DNA of 28,839 nucleotides. It comes from Aalborgiella sp040079635 (lineage in GTDB: Bacteria; Pseudomonadota; Gammaproteobacteria; Burkholderiales; Burkholderiaceae_C). Under the pieces are notes generated by a model, which did not search any database, was not told the DNA's origin, and saw nothing but the letters and a program-made list of their open reading frames with translations. The translations under genes were made by a program, and so were the position numbers. Shown here piece by piece: positions 1 through 8,347 of the stretch. The stretch covers positions 1 to 28,839 of the forward strand of contig JBEBJY010000034.1 in NCBI GenBank assembly GCA_040079635.1, written 5' to 3'. The first letter of the stretch is position 1, and each line of letters opens with the position of its first letter.

Positions 1-1005
1 CCACGCGCGAGCGAGCAAGGCGTCAAACTCAAAACCATGGTGAGCACCTATGCTCGAAGTGGTGGCAAGCAAGCAGCTGTTTTGTTTCATAGCCAGGAAG
101 CGGGCTCAAAATTGCTCAACGCTTTAGGTCGTTCGGCACAAATCAACAAAACAACGCAAGGCGTGCCTGCGCGCGTTTTGCCAGTGAGTTTGTGGCACAC
201 CTCGTCCGTGGGCTTGGATGTGTGGTTAACGGCGATTGCCTATGGCGCTTCGCAAGTTTGGGTACTGCTTACCGATGAAGAAGCACCGCAATATCGAGTG
301 GCTCTAGCGGCGCAAATGGCAGTAGCGCAATCGATTTTGACGGGACTGGGCTATACGGGTGAGCATTTCAAACTGATTGAAGCCAAAGACGCTCATGATT
401 TTTTAACTGTGGATGGAGCTTTGCAAGCCACCGCAGCCCAAGTCGTCAGCCGCAATGCAGGCTTTGCCATACAAGCCGACAAACGCGCGACTTTGGAATT
501 GGCACTAGACCACTTGATTGAATTTGCACCAGCTAATTTCACCAAACCAGCAGTCATTGCGATGCCAGCAAAAGGATCGCCGCTGGGAGCCATTGTCATC
601 AACAAAGATGCCTGCACCATGTGCCTAAGCTGCGTGAACGCATGCCCAGCAAGCGCGCTGCAAGACAATGCGGACTCGCCTCAACTCAAACTGGTTGAAA
701 AGAACTGTGTTCAATGCGGTCTCTGTGCAAAAACCTGCCCAGAAAACGCCATCACCTTGGTTCCGCAGCTCAATTTAGCGCCCACACGCAAAGAGCCTGT
801 GGTTATCAACGAAATGAAGCCTTACTCATGCATTCGCTGCAGCAAGCCTTTTGGTACTCTTAAAGCGATTGAGGCGATGGTTGGCAAGTTAGCGGGACAC
901 AGCATGTTTCAAGGTGCGGCAGCTGAACGTTTAAAAATGTGCAGCGACTGCAGGGTGATTGACATGTATTCGACCACCAACGAATCTAAAATCACAGATC
1001 TTTGA
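1..1005 (+). CDS. 4Fe-4S ferredoxin-type protein of the formate dehydrogenase locus (5' partial)
   Basis: The reading frame is open from base 1 with no stop upstream, so the N-terminus lies outside the window. A Met codon at 37 is internal to the frame and need not be the start. About 334 residues are visible. The C-terminal half carries two classic 4Fe-4S motifs, CTMCLSCVNACP (from base 613) and CVQCGLCAKTCP (from base 706). These are followed by CIRC and CSDC pairs near the end that could bind another cluster or zinc. The segment before the ferredoxin domain has no motif I can name. Proteins of this kind sit beside the TorD-type chaperone in Burkholderiales formate dehydrogenase clusters, and a role in electron transfer or cofactor assembly for the enzyme is inferred. 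The stop codon overlaps the region just before the next gene, so the two are probably co-translated. Family confidence is high; the exact role is unknown. Confidence 0.88.
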   Translation, partial: PRASEQGVKLKTMVSTYARSGGKQAAVLFHSQEAGSKLLNALGRSAQINKTTQGVPARVLPVSLWHTSSVGLDVWLTAIAYGASQVWVLLTDEEAPQYRVALAAQMAVAQSILTGLGYTGEHFKLIEAKDAHDFLTVDGALQATAAQVVSRNAGFAIQADKRATLELALDHLIEFAPANFTKPAVIAMPAKGSPLGAIVINKDACTMCLSCVNACPASALQDNADSPQLKLVEKNCVQCGLCAKTCPENAITLVPQLNLAPTRKEPVVINEMKPYSCIRCSKPFGTLKAIEAMVGKLAGHSMFQGAAAERLKMCSDCRVIDMYSTTNESKITDL

Positions 1006-1022
1006 ACAGGACAGCAGTGAAC

Positions 1023-1658
1023 ATGGCAACAAAAAACGACTCCTCACTCGCTTCGCAGCTCACAAATACACTAGATGAGGAAACTGCTAGGTCAGAGATT
1101 TATGGCCTTATAGCCGGCGTATTATATGCCTCACCAGCTATTGAATTAATAGCGCAAATACGTGTAGCCGTCACAGAAACACCAGCTGCTGGTGCATTTT
1201 TAGAAGAACCGTGGCGCAACTTCGTCGGTGTCGCTCGGTCCATGTCAGACCAAGCCATCAAAGCCGAATATGAAGCGCTTTTTGGCGGCGTTGGCAAACC
1301 TGAAATTTATTTGTATGGTTCGCACTATTTGAGTGGTTTTCTGAACGAGAAACCCTTGGCTAGATTGCGCACGGATTTGAATAACTTGGGTTTAGAACGT
1401 TCCGAGGTGATGCGTGACACCGAGGACCATTTTGCCTATTTGTGCGAAGTAATGCGCTATTTAATTGCCGGTGAAGATGTTGCTGTCGCCAACTTAACGC
1501 GTCAACGTGAATTTTTCTCAACACACATTCAACCTTGGGCAAATTTGATGTGTGACGATATTCAAAGTAATACTAAAGCAAACTTCTATGCATCGCTAGC
1601 AGAACTGATACGCGCGTTTATGGGCGTAGAGGCACAAGGTTTTGACATGCTTGTATGA
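1023..1658 (+). CDS. TorD/NarJ-family molybdoenzyme chaperone
   Basis: This is a 211-residue all-helical cytoplasmic protein of the TorD/DmsD/NarJ type. Members bind the Tat signal peptide and apo-form of a molybdoenzyme and hold it back until the cofactor is inserted. The central stretch LYGSHYLSGFLNEKPLA, followed by the acidic segment RDTEDHFAYLCEVMRYL, matches the family's conserved core (the E/D-x2-DH-like motif). I chose ATG 1023 because an AGGA-containing sequence lies about 11 bases upstream. A TTG at 1002 would extend the protein by 7 residues and overlap the previous stop. The likely client is the catalytic subunit encoded at 2092-5055. The gene sits 17 bases after the ferredoxin-type gene and is followed by a 157-base gap, so it belongs to the upstream transcription unit. 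Confidence 0.85.
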   Translation: MATKNDSSLASQLTNTLDEETARSEIYGLIAGVLYASPAIELIAQIRVAVTETPAAGAFLEEPWRNFVGVARSMSDQAIKAEYEALFGGVGKPEIYLYGSHYLSGFLNEKPLARLRTDLNNLGLERSEVMRDTEDHFAYLCEVMRYLIAGEDVAVANLTRQREFFSTHIQPWANLMCDDIQSNTKANFYASLAELIRAFMGVEAQGFDMLV

Positions 1659-1815
1659 ACAACAAGAAACCAAGTAAATTAGATTGGATTTGTCTGAAAT
1701 TAGCGTTTTCCCTAGGCATTTAAATTCCTATGTGGTTATTTTTTCAGTTACATTAAAAGTAAGCATACATTCGAATATTTTTTTGAACACTGCTCGATGA
1801 TTTTGGAGTAAAACC

Positions 1816-2019
1816 ATGCAAGATACGACCAATAAAGCCTCACGTCGAGGCTTCTTCTTAACTGCCAGCGTTGCTGGTGCAGCAGTTGCGTCAGTTAACT
1901 TAATTAAATCACCAGCACCCGCAGCCATTGCGGAAGTGCTCAAGCCAGCGCCAGCTAATGGTGGCGGCTATGTTCTCAGCGAACATGTCAAGCAATATTA
2001 CAAAACGACTCTTGTTTAA
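1816..2019 (+). CDS. Small Tat-signal protein of formate dehydrogenase region (TIGR02811-like)
   Basis: This is a 67-residue protein, almost all of it signal peptide. A twin-arginine motif (SRRGFF, residues 9-14) is followed by a hydrophobic Ala/Val segment to about residue 35. A short tail ends in VLSEHVKQYYKTTLV. This pattern is that of the formate dehydrogenase region Tat target family, whose function is not established. A good ribosome binding site (GGAG at 1805-1808) supports ATG 1816. The 157-base gap before it (1659-1815) is AT-rich and is the natural place for the promoter of the structural genes. I found only a weak sigma-70 candidate there (TTCAGT, 17 bases, TACATT around 1748-1776). 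Being the first gene of the structural unit, it may be a small partner or decoy for Tat export; that is inference. Confidence 0.82.
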   Translation: MQDTTNKASRRGFFLTASVAGAAVASVNLIKSPAPAAIAEVLKPAPANGGGYVLSEHVKQYYKTTLV

Positions 2020-2091
2020 ACAGAGCATCAGTTAATTTCCCAGCTTGTTCTCTGCGATTCGAATTGAATTGCTAAGTTTTTGGAGAGTTTC

Positions 2092-5055
2092 ATGTTGTTG
2101 ACTAAAAAATCGAATTCGAGCTCGAATGTTGAGCGTTCACCATTTGTGCACAGCCTGCGCAGAGGACTGTCGCAAGCCTTGCCAACCATGGACAGACGCG
2201 CATTTCTGCGTCGATCTGGTTTAGGGGTTGGCGTAGGCATCGCTGCCACGCAACTCACGCTGGTGAAAAAAGCGCAGGCTGCGGAAGGCGCGTCAATCAT
2301 TGGCGCTGGCAAGATTGAAATCAAACGCACGGTTTGTACACATTGCTCCGTCGGTTGCGCGGTGGATGCTATCGTTGAAAACGGCGTGTGGGTTCGTCAG
2401 GAACCCGTGTTTGACTCACCTATCAATTTGGGTTCATATTGCGCCAAAGGTGCAGCGTTGCGTGAACACGGCCATGGTGAGTTCCGCTTGCGTTACCCCA
2501 TGAAATTGGTTAACGGCAAGTATGAACGTATCAGCTGGGACACGGCTTTGACCGAAATTACCGCCAAAATGCAAGAGCTCAAAAAAGCTAGCGGGCCTGA
2601 CAGCGTTTATTTTGTGGGCTCTTCAAAGCACAACAACGAGCAAGCTTATTTGTTGCGCAAATTTGTGAGCTTCTGGGGCACAAATAATTGCGACCACCAA
2701 GCGCGTATTTGCCACTCCACGACGGTTGCTGGCGTTGCCAACACCTGGGGTTATGGCGCGATGACCAATTCGTACAACGACATGCAAAACAGCAAATGTG
2801 CGTTGTACATTGGCTCAAACGCTGCTGAAGCGCACCCCGTCAGCATGTTGCACATGCTGCATGCCAAGGAAACGGGGACGAAGATGATTGTGGTTGACCC
2901 GCGTTTCACACGTACTGCTGCAAAAGCTGATGAATTTGTGCGGATTCGTTCTGGCTCGGACATTCCTTTCTTGTTTGGTGTGCTCTATCACATCTTCAAA
3001 AACAACTGGGAAGACACCAAATACATCAACGACCGTGTGCACGGCATGGAAAATGTAAAAACCGAAGTCCTAGCCAAGTGGACGCCTGACAAAGTAGAAG
3101 AAGCTTGCGGCATCAAGGAAGCGCAAGTTCTCAAAGTCGCCACCATGATGAGCGAAAACCGCCCAAGCACCTTGGTTTGGTGCATGGGTCAAACTCAGCA
3201 CACCATTGGCAACGCCATGGTTCGCGCGTCTTGCATTTTGCAACTTGCTTTGGGCAACGTGGGCAAATCAGGCGGCGGCACAAACATTTTCCGTGGCCAC
3301 GACAACGTGCAAGGTGCGACTGACGTCGGCCCAAATCCAGACTCACTGCCAGGTTACTACGGTATTGTTGAAGGCGCTTGGAAACACTTCGCCAAAGTGT
3401 GGGGTGTTGATTTTGAATGGATCAAAAAACAGTTTGCTACACCAGCGATGATGAGCAAGCCGGGCTTGACTGTATCGCGCTGGATTGACGGTGTGCTTGA
3501 GAAAAACGAGCTGATCGACCAAGACTCCAACCTGCGCGGCGTTTTCATGTGGGGCCACGCACCAAACTCGCAAACCCGTGGTTTAGAGATGAAACGTGCG
3601 ATGGACAAACTCGATTTGCTCGTTGTTGTTGATCCTTACCCATCAGCCACAGCCGCTATGGCGGCGATGCCAGGCAAAGCAGAAGATTTGAACGCCAATC
3701 GCGCTGTTTACTTGCTCCCTGCAGCCACACAGTTTGAAACCAGTGGTTCTGTGACCGCATCCAACCGCTCGATTCAATGGCGTGAAAAAGTCATCGAGCC
3801 ATTGTGGGAAAGCCGCAGCGATCATATGATCATGCAGCAATTTGCAGACAAGTTAGGTTTTGGCAAAGAATTGTCTGTCAACTACAAAATGCAAAAAGTA
3901 GCCGGTATGGATGAACCCGTGCCAGAAGATATTTTGCGCGAAATCAACAAAGGCGTATGGACGATTGGCTACACCGGCCAAAGCCCAGAGCGTTTGAAAG
4001 CACACATGCGTAATATGCACGTGTTTGATGTCAAAACACTCAAAGCCAAAGGCAATGCCAAAGACAAAGAAACGGGCTATGACTTCACAGGTGATTACTT
4101 CGGGTTGCCATGGCCATGCTACGGCAATGCGTCCATCAAGCACCCAGGTTCGCCTAACTTGTATGACACATCCAAACACGTAATGGACGGCGGCGGCAAC
4201 TTCCGTGCTAACTTTGGTGTCGAGCGTGAAGGCAAGAGCTTGCTGTCTGAAGACGGTTCACATTCGCTTGGTGCCGACATCACCACAGGCTACCCAGAAT
4301 TTGACCATGTGCTGATGAAAAAGCTCGGCTGGTGGGATGATTTGACCGACGCTGAAAAAGCCGGTGCAGAAGGTAAAAACTGGAAAACTGACTTGACGGG
4401 CGGTATCCAACGCGTGGTTATGCAAGTGCATGGTTGCCATCCGTTTGGCAATGCCAAAGCACGCGCTGTTGTGTGGAACTTCCCAGATCCAATTCCACAA
4501 CATCGTGAACCTTTGTACGGTACGCGTCCTGATTTGATGGCCAAATATCCAACGCACGACGACAAGAAGGCATTCTGGCGTATGCCAACGCTGTACAAAA
4601 CGATTCAGCAAAAGAACATCGCCGACAAAACGCACGAGAGGTTCCCGTTGATTCTGACTTCTGGTCGTTTGACCGAGTACGAAGGTGGCGGCGAAGAGAC
4701 ACGTTCGAACCCGTGGTTGGCTGAATTGCAACAAGAAGCGTTTGTGGAGATCAACCCAAAAACTGCTTCCGAGCGCGGCATTCAAAACGGTGGCCGTGTG
4801 TGGCTAAGCAGCCCAACAGGTGCGCGCTTGAATGTTCAAGCCATGGTGACTGAGCGTGTCGATACTGGCACTGTGTGGATGCCCTTCCACTTCTCAGGCC
4901 GCTGGCAAGGTGCGGACATGCTGGCCTACTACCCAAATGGTGCAGCGCCAGTTGTCCGTGGTGAAGCGGTCAATACGGCAACGACCTATGGCTACGACAG
5001 CGTCACCATGATGCAAGAAACCAAGACAACCGTCTGCAACATCGAAAAAGCTTAA
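2092..5055 (+). CDS. fdhA: Formate dehydrogenase catalytic (alpha) subunit, Tat-exported
   Basis: This 987-residue bis-MGD molybdo/tungsto-enzyme oxidises formate to CO2 on the outer face of the membrane. A Tat signal lies at residues 34-63 (DRRAFLRR, then a hydrophobic stretch and AQA/A). Four cysteines for the N-terminal 4Fe-4S cluster follow: C82, C85, C89, C117, with K119 after the last. The motif HQARICHSTTVAG places the metal-ligand residue at C207. Codon 2710-2712 is TGC, so this is the cysteine version, not the selenocysteine version. The C-terminal molydopterin-dinucleotide binding domain is present (for example TSGRLTEYEGGGEETRSNPW). I chose ATG 2092 because GGAGAG lies just upstream; TTG 2080 is possible but less likely. 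Thirteen bases separate its stop from the beta subunit ATG. It works with the beta and gamma subunits, and FdhD and the TorD-type chaperone are needed for its maturation. Confidence 0.96.
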   Translation: MLLTKKSNSSSNVERSPFVHSLRRGLSQALPTMDRRAFLRRSGLGVGVGIAATQLTLVKKAQAAEGASIIGAGKIEIKRTVCTHCSVGCAVDAIVENGVWVRQEPVFDSPINLGSYCAKGAALREHGHGEFRLRYPMKLVNGKYERISWDTALTEITAKMQELKKASGPDSVYFVGSSKHNNEQAYLLRKFVSFWGTNNCDHQARICHSTTVAGVANTWGYGAMTNSYNDMQNSKCALYIGSNAAEAHPVSMLHMLHAKETGTKMIVVDPRFTRTAAKADEFVRIRSGSDIPFLFGVLYHIFKNNWEDTKYINDRVHGMENVKTEVLAKWTPDKVEEACGIKEAQVLKVATMMSENRPSTLVWCMGQTQHTIGNAMVRASCILQLALGNVGKSGGGTNIFRGHDNVQGATDVGPNPDSLPGYYGIVEGAWKHFAKVWGVDFEWIKKQFATPAMMSKPGLTVSRWIDGVLEKNELIDQDSNLRGVFMWGHAPNSQTRGLEMKRAMDKLDLLVVVDPYPSATAAMAAMPGKAEDLNANRAVYLLPAATQFETSGSVTASNRSIQWREKVIEPLWESRSDHMIMQQFADKLGFGKELSVNYKMQKVAGMDEPVPEDILREINKGVWTIGYTGQSPERLKAHMRNMHVFDVKTLKAKGNAKDKETGYDFTGDYFGLPWPCYGNASIKHPGSPNLYDTSKHVMDGGGNFRANFGVEREGKSLLSEDGSHSLGADITTGYPEFDHVLMKKLGWWDDLTDAEKAGAEGKNWKTDLTGGIQRVVMQVHGCHPFGNAKARAVVWNFPDPIPQHREPLYGTRPDLMAKYPTHDDKKAFWRMPTLYKTIQQKNIADKTHERFPLILTSGRLTEYEGGGEETRSNPWLAELQQEAFVEINPKTASERGIQNGGRVWLSSPTGARLNVQAMVTERVDTGTVWMPFHFSGRWQGADMLAYYPNGAAPVVRGEAVNTATTYGYDSVTMMQETKTTVCNIEKA

Positions 5056-5067
5056 GGAATTACAACC

Positions 5068-5688
5068 ATGGCACGCATGAAATTTGTCTGTGATGCAGAG
5101 CGCTGCATCGAATGCAACGGCTGTGTAACGGCTTGCAAAAATGAAAACGAAGTTCCATGGGGTGTGAATCGCCGCCGTGTGGTCACCTTGAACGATGGCG
5201 TTCCAGGTGAAAAATCTATCTCTGTGGCGTGTATGCACTGCAGCGATGCACCATGTATGGCCGTTTGCCCTGTCAATTGCTTTTACCGCACCGACGAAGG
5301 CGTGGTTTTGCACGACAAAGACGTTTGCATTGGCTGCGGCTATTGCTCATACGCATGCCCATTTGGCGCACCACAGTTCCCATCACAGGGCACCTTTGGC
5401 GTTCGCGGCAAAATGGACAAATGCACGTTCTGCGCAGGCGGCCCAGAAGCCAACGGCAGCCAAGCTGAGTTTGAAAAATATGGCCGCAACCGCTTGGCTG
5501 AAGGCAAATTGCCTGCATGTGCGGAGCAATGCTCAACCAAAGCACTCCTTGCCGGCGATGGCGATGTGATTGCAGACATCTTCCGCAACCGCGTACTCAA
5601 ACGTGGCAAAGGCGCTGAAGTCTGGGGTTGGGGAACAGCTTACGGTTCAAAACAAGCGGGTCAAGCACCAGCTGCAGGAGCAAAATAA
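5068..5688 (+). CDS. fdhB: Formate dehydrogenase iron-sulfur (beta) subunit
   Basis: This 206-residue protein is of the FDH3/DMSO reductase beta type. It carries cysteines for four 4Fe-4S clusters: C13/C16/C19/C23, C55/C58/C63/C67, C87/C90/C93/C97, and C119/C122 with the later CAEQC pair. The cluster chain relays electrons from the catalytic subunit to the haem subunit. There is no signal peptide, so it is probably carried across the membrane together with the Tat-bearing alpha subunit. There is also no C-terminal membrane helix, unlike E. coli FdnH, so anchoring depends on the gamma subunit. AAGGA lies 8-12 bases before ATG 5068. The stop codon TAA shares its last A with the ATG of the lipoprotein gene that follows, which suggests translational coupling. 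Confidence 0.95.
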   Translation: MARMKFVCDAERCIECNGCVTACKNENEVPWGVNRRRVVTLNDGVPGEKSISVACMHCSDAPCMAVCPVNCFYRTDEGVVLHDKDVCIGCGYCSYACPFGAPQFPSQGTFGVRGKMDKCTFCAGGPEANGSQAEFEKYGRNRLAEGKLPACAEQCSTKALLAGDGDVIADIFRNRVLKRGKGAEVWGWGTAYGSKQAGQAPAAGAK

Positions 5689-5921
5689 TGCGTAAATTAA
5701 GTATGATTTTGTTGGCTATGATGGCTACAGTGACTCTTTCAGCTTGCGCAGACAGAGAACAAACTGCTGCAACACCATCTAAAGATGCAGCGCCTTATTC
5801 AGGCACGGGTGTTGCCGCATTCACAGCTTCTGGTTGGAAAGCAGGCGACAAAACAGCTTGGGAGCAACAGCTCAAAGCGCGCATGCAAAACAGCCAAAAC
5901 GAGTACAACAAAGTCAACTAA
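5688..5921 (+). CDS. Small lipoprotein within the formate dehydrogenase operon
   Basis: This 77-residue protein has a signal peptide ending in a lipobox, TLSAC, with the acylated cysteine at about residue 20. The mature part is about 58 residues, polar and predicted soluble. It begins with an Ala/Thr/Pro-rich linker, followed by GWKAGDKTAWEQQLKAR and an Asn/Gln-rich end. The start overlaps the beta-subunit stop as TAATG, and the gamma subunit begins 11 bases downstream, so it is embedded in the operon. A longer reading frame upstream of 5688 is only the shifted frame of fdhB. I do not recognise the family. Its location suggests an accessory protein on the periplasmic side of the dehydrogenase, but no function is shown. 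Confidence 0.85.
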   Translation: MRKLSMILLAMMATVTLSACADREQTAATPSKDAAPYSGTGVAAFTASGWKAGDKTAWEQQLKARMQNSQNEYNKVN

Positions 5922-5932
5922 GGAGCTACACC

Positions 5933-7132
5933 ATGCTTCGCCCAATATTGACGACGCTTTCAGCACTGGCGCTAACTGTGGCGCTTAGCCATACCGCGTT
6001 GGCGCAAAATGCACCTGCTGCGCCCGCTACACCTGTTGCATCTGTTGCACCTGCTGCAGCAACACCTACTGCCATTCAAAGTGTCAACATTATGGATGTC
6101 AAGCCCGAGGCTAGCTTAGAGCCTGGCTATGCGCAACAAACCAATGGCGAGCGAGCCAAAGTGCAGCCTGGAAACAACGCGCCTATGTGGCGACAAGTTG
6201 GCTCTGGCGTTGAAGGTTTCACCAGCTTGCCTAAAAGCACAGCGCCAGAAGCCGGCGTTTTGATTCAACCTTTCACCCAATACCCTGGCTCACGCTTGAC
6301 CAACGCTGGTGAAGCGTGGCGACAAGTGCGCAATGGTTGGATCATTCCTTACGGCGGCTCTTTGGTGTTGATTGTTTTAGGCGCATTGGGCTTGTATTAC
6401 TGGCGCAAAGGCGCTGTCAAGTTAGACGACAAACCAACTGGGCGAAAAATTGAGCGTTTCACACCGTTTGAGCGCTCAGCCCACTGGGCGAATGCGATTG
6501 CTTTCAGTATTTTGGCAATTTCGGGCTTGGTTATGGCGTTTGGGCAGTTTGTATTACGTCCAGTCATTGGAACCACCTTGTTTGGCTACCTCACCTACAT
6601 CTTGAAAACAGCACACAACTTTGCTGGGCCGCTTTTTGCGGTGTCGCTCATTGTTGTGATGTTCACTTTTATTCGTGATAACTTGCCAGCCAAAGGCGAC
6701 TTGAACTGGTTGCTCAAAGGCGGTGGCTTGTTTTCTAAAGAACACATCAAAGCTGGCCGCTTCAATGCAGGTGAAAAATTCATGTTTTGGGGTGGCGTGT
6801 TTTTCTTAGGATTGATCGTCGTGGCCTCGGGCTTGGTGATGGACAAACTTGTGCCTGGTTTGAGCTACGAGCGCAGCACCATGCAGATTGCACACATGGT
6901 GCACGCTGTGGCGACCGTTTTGATGATGGTTATGTTCATCGGCCATATTTATTTGGGTACCATTGGCACCGAAGGCACTTACCAAGGCATGAAAACGGGC
7001 TATGTGGACGAAAACTGGGCGAAACACCACCACGAGCTGTGGTTAGATGATGTCAAATCTGGCAAAATTCCACGTGACCGCACCGCAAGTGCCTCCGATG
7101 CTGCCAACCATGCAAAACCTGCTCAAGTTTGA
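5933..7132 (+). CDS. fdhC: Formate dehydrogenase cytochrome b (gamma) subunit
   Basis: This 399-residue membrane subunit takes electrons from the beta subunit through two b haems to quinone. It has a cleavable signal peptide (ALA/Q at 22-25) and an Ala/Pro-rich periplasmic region of about 110 residues. Hydrophobic segments follow at about 136-156, 184-204, 230-247, 282-302 and 318-342. Candidate haem ligands are H184, H228, H321 or H324, and H338, which fit the FdnI/FdoI-type pattern. The E. coli gamma subunits are only about 210-220 residues, and this longer form with a signal peptide is the Burkholderiales type. I chose ATG 5933 because AAGGAG lies 7-12 bases upstream. Earlier in-frame Met codons fall inside the lipoprotein gene. 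The next gene starts 10 bases after the stop. Confidence 0.93.
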   Translation: MLRPILTTLSALALTVALSHTALAQNAPAAPATPVASVAPAAATPTAIQSVNIMDVKPEASLEPGYAQQTNGERAKVQPGNNAPMWRQVGSGVEGFTSLPKSTAPEAGVLIQPFTQYPGSRLTNAGEAWRQVRNGWIIPYGGSLVLIVLGALGLYYWRKGAVKLDDKPTGRKIERFTPFERSAHWANAIAFSILAISGLVMAFGQFVLRPVIGTTLFGYLTYILKTAHNFAGPLFAVSLIVVMFTFIRDNLPAKGDLNWLLKGGGLFSKEHIKAGRFNAGEKFMFWGGVFFLGLIVVASGLVMDKLVPGLSYERSTMQIAHMVHAVATVLMMVMFIGHIYLGTIGTEGTYQGMKTGYVDENWAKHHHELWLDDVKSGKIPRDRTASASDAANHAKPAQV

Positions 7133-7142
7133 GGAATTGACG

Positions 7143-7466
7143 ATGAAAAAACTATTGGCACTCACTTTCGTTACTTTATTTGCAACTGTCGCAGTAGCAA
7201 AAATTCCAGCCCCAGTTTTGACAGACGAAGCCAAAGCAAAAGCGGCAGAAACCGCCGCCAAAACAGCGTGGTCTGGCAAAGTTGATGGCTTTTTGCTTTG
7301 CAAATCGCAAGACAAAGCAGCTGCGCATTACTACAAAACGGCAACAGCTACCAAGCCAGCAGCAGTGACACCACCTTGCGCTGACCCTGGACCTTTTGTT
7401 TTCCCGCTGCCTGTCGCTGCTGTGGCAGCTGCTGTGGCTCCGGCTGTTCCGGCGAAGAAGCCCTGA
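7143..7466 (+). CDS. Small secreted protein of unknown function, formate dehydrogenase operon
   Basis: This 107-residue protein has a clear signal peptide (MKKLLALTFV to VAVA, residues 1-19). The mature part is rich in Ala, Lys and Pro. It holds two cysteines (in FLLCKSQ and PPCADPG) that could form a disulfide or bind a ligand. The last 25 residues are an Ala/Val/Pro tail. GAGGA lies 8-12 bases before ATG 7143, and the gene begins 10 bases after the gamma subunit stop, so it is in the same operon. The stop TGA (7464-7466) overlaps a CTG that could start fdhD. I do not recognise the family. Periplasmic location is well supported; a role with the dehydrogenase is guilt by association only. Confidence 0.82.
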   Translation: MKKLLALTFVTLFATVAVAKIPAPVLTDEAKAKAAETAAKTAWSGKVDGFLLCKSQDKAAAHYYKTATATKPAAVTPPCADPGPFVFPLPVAAVAAAVAPAVPAKKP

Positions 7467-7483
7467 ACGCGCCTCTTCCCTAC

Positions 7484-8347
7484 TTGACCCAGTCCCACGC
7501 GCCTTTGGTGCGTGAGGTGATAGCAGTTGACGAACACGGACAAAATCGCACCCTTTTCATTCCCGCCGAGCGCGCGCTGACGGTTTATGTCGACAAACGC
7601 GAACTCGTCACGCTGATGACGCTGGGCGCACACCCAGAATGGCTGGTTTTAGGCTACTTACGCAACCAGCGTTTGGTTGATTCGGTTGCTGAGATCGAAT
7701 CCATCACCGTCGATTGGGAAGTTGGCGCTGCCGCCGTCAAAACCCGCCACGGCATCACCGACATTGAAAAACGCACCGAAAAGCGCGTTGTCACCACGGG
7801 CTGCGGCCAAGGCAGCTTGTTTGGCGACTTGATGGGCGCGTTTGACAGCGTCACCCTGCCCGACTCCAAAGTCACTCAAGCGCAGCTAGAAGCCATCACC
7901 AACGCCATTCGACTGCAAGACAGCGTGTACAAACAAGCAGGCTCAGTCCATGGCTGTGCGCTGTTTTCAGCGCTACCAGAATCGCCAGAAACCACTGAAC
8001 AGCTCATCTTCGTGGAAGACGTGGGCCGCCATAACGCCATCGACACGATCGCCGGCTGGATGTGGCTGCAAGACCCCAAAAGCGTACAGGGCGACAACAA
8101 AGTCTTCTACACCACAGGCCGTTTAACCAGCGAAATGGTCATGAAATCTGCACAAATGGGTATCCCCGTTGTCGTCTCGCGCAGTGGCATGACGGAAATG
8201 GGTTTGGCTCTCGCCCAAAAACTCAACCTTTGCGCCATTGGCCGCGCGACGAACAAACGATTCTTGTGCTTTTCAGCGCCTGAGCGGGTGGTTTGGCAGA
8301 CAGCTACCCCGTCACTTCGCGCCACCCCTTCTAAAGAAGGGGAATGA
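7484..8347 (+). CDS. fdhD: FdhD sulfurtransferase for formate dehydrogenase maturation
   Basis: FdhD moves sulfur from IscS to the molybdenum cofactor of formate dehydrogenase; without it the enzyme is inactive. The family core is plain: TTGCGQGSLFGDLM, GSVHGCALF, VEDVGRHNAIDTIAG and TGRLTSEMVMKSAQMGIPVVVSRSGMT in separate segments. The active-site loop reads C107-G-Q-G (numbered from TTG), whereas E. coli has CxxC. No ATG precedes the conserved part, so initiation is at TTG 7484 or, just as plausibly, CTG 7463. CTG 7463 would overlap the previous stop as CTGA, has GAAGAAG upstream, and gives a start MNAPLPYL. The last roughly 15 residues (TATPSLRATPSKEGE) and the stop are encoded by a REP-like repeat beginning at 8302, so the native C-terminus has been extended. 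It is the last gene of the locus. Confidence 0.93.
   Translation: MTQSHAPLVREVIAVDEHGQNRTLFIPAERALTVYVDKRELVTLMTLGAHPEWLVLGYLRNQRLVDSVAEIESITVDWEVGAAAVKTRHGITDIEKRTEKRVVTTGCGQGSLFGDLMGAFDSVTLPDSKVTQAQLEAITNAIRLQDSVYKQAGSVHGCALFSALPESPETTEQLIFVEDVGRHNAIDTIAGWMWLQDPKSVQGDNKVFYTTGRLTSEMVMKSAQMGIPVVVSRSGMTEMGLALAQKLNLCAIGRATNKRFLCFSAPERVVWQTATPSLRATPSKEGE

Noticed and set aside
1659..1815. Strong promoter or sigma-54 site before the formate dehydrogenase structural genes
   Set aside because: No GG-N10-GC sigma-54 pattern was found, and the best sigma-70 pair (TTCAGT/TACATT) is too weak to list as a feature.
2698..2724. Possible selenocysteine site in the formate dehydrogenase catalytic subunit
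   Set aside because: The codon at the metal-ligand position is TGC (2710-2712), and the frame has no internal TGA, so no selenocysteine is used.
4258..4785. 175-codon open frame antisense to fdhA
   Set aside because: It is a shadow of the highly conserved alpha subunit, with no recognisable domain, no ribosome site, and a composition typical of antisense frames.
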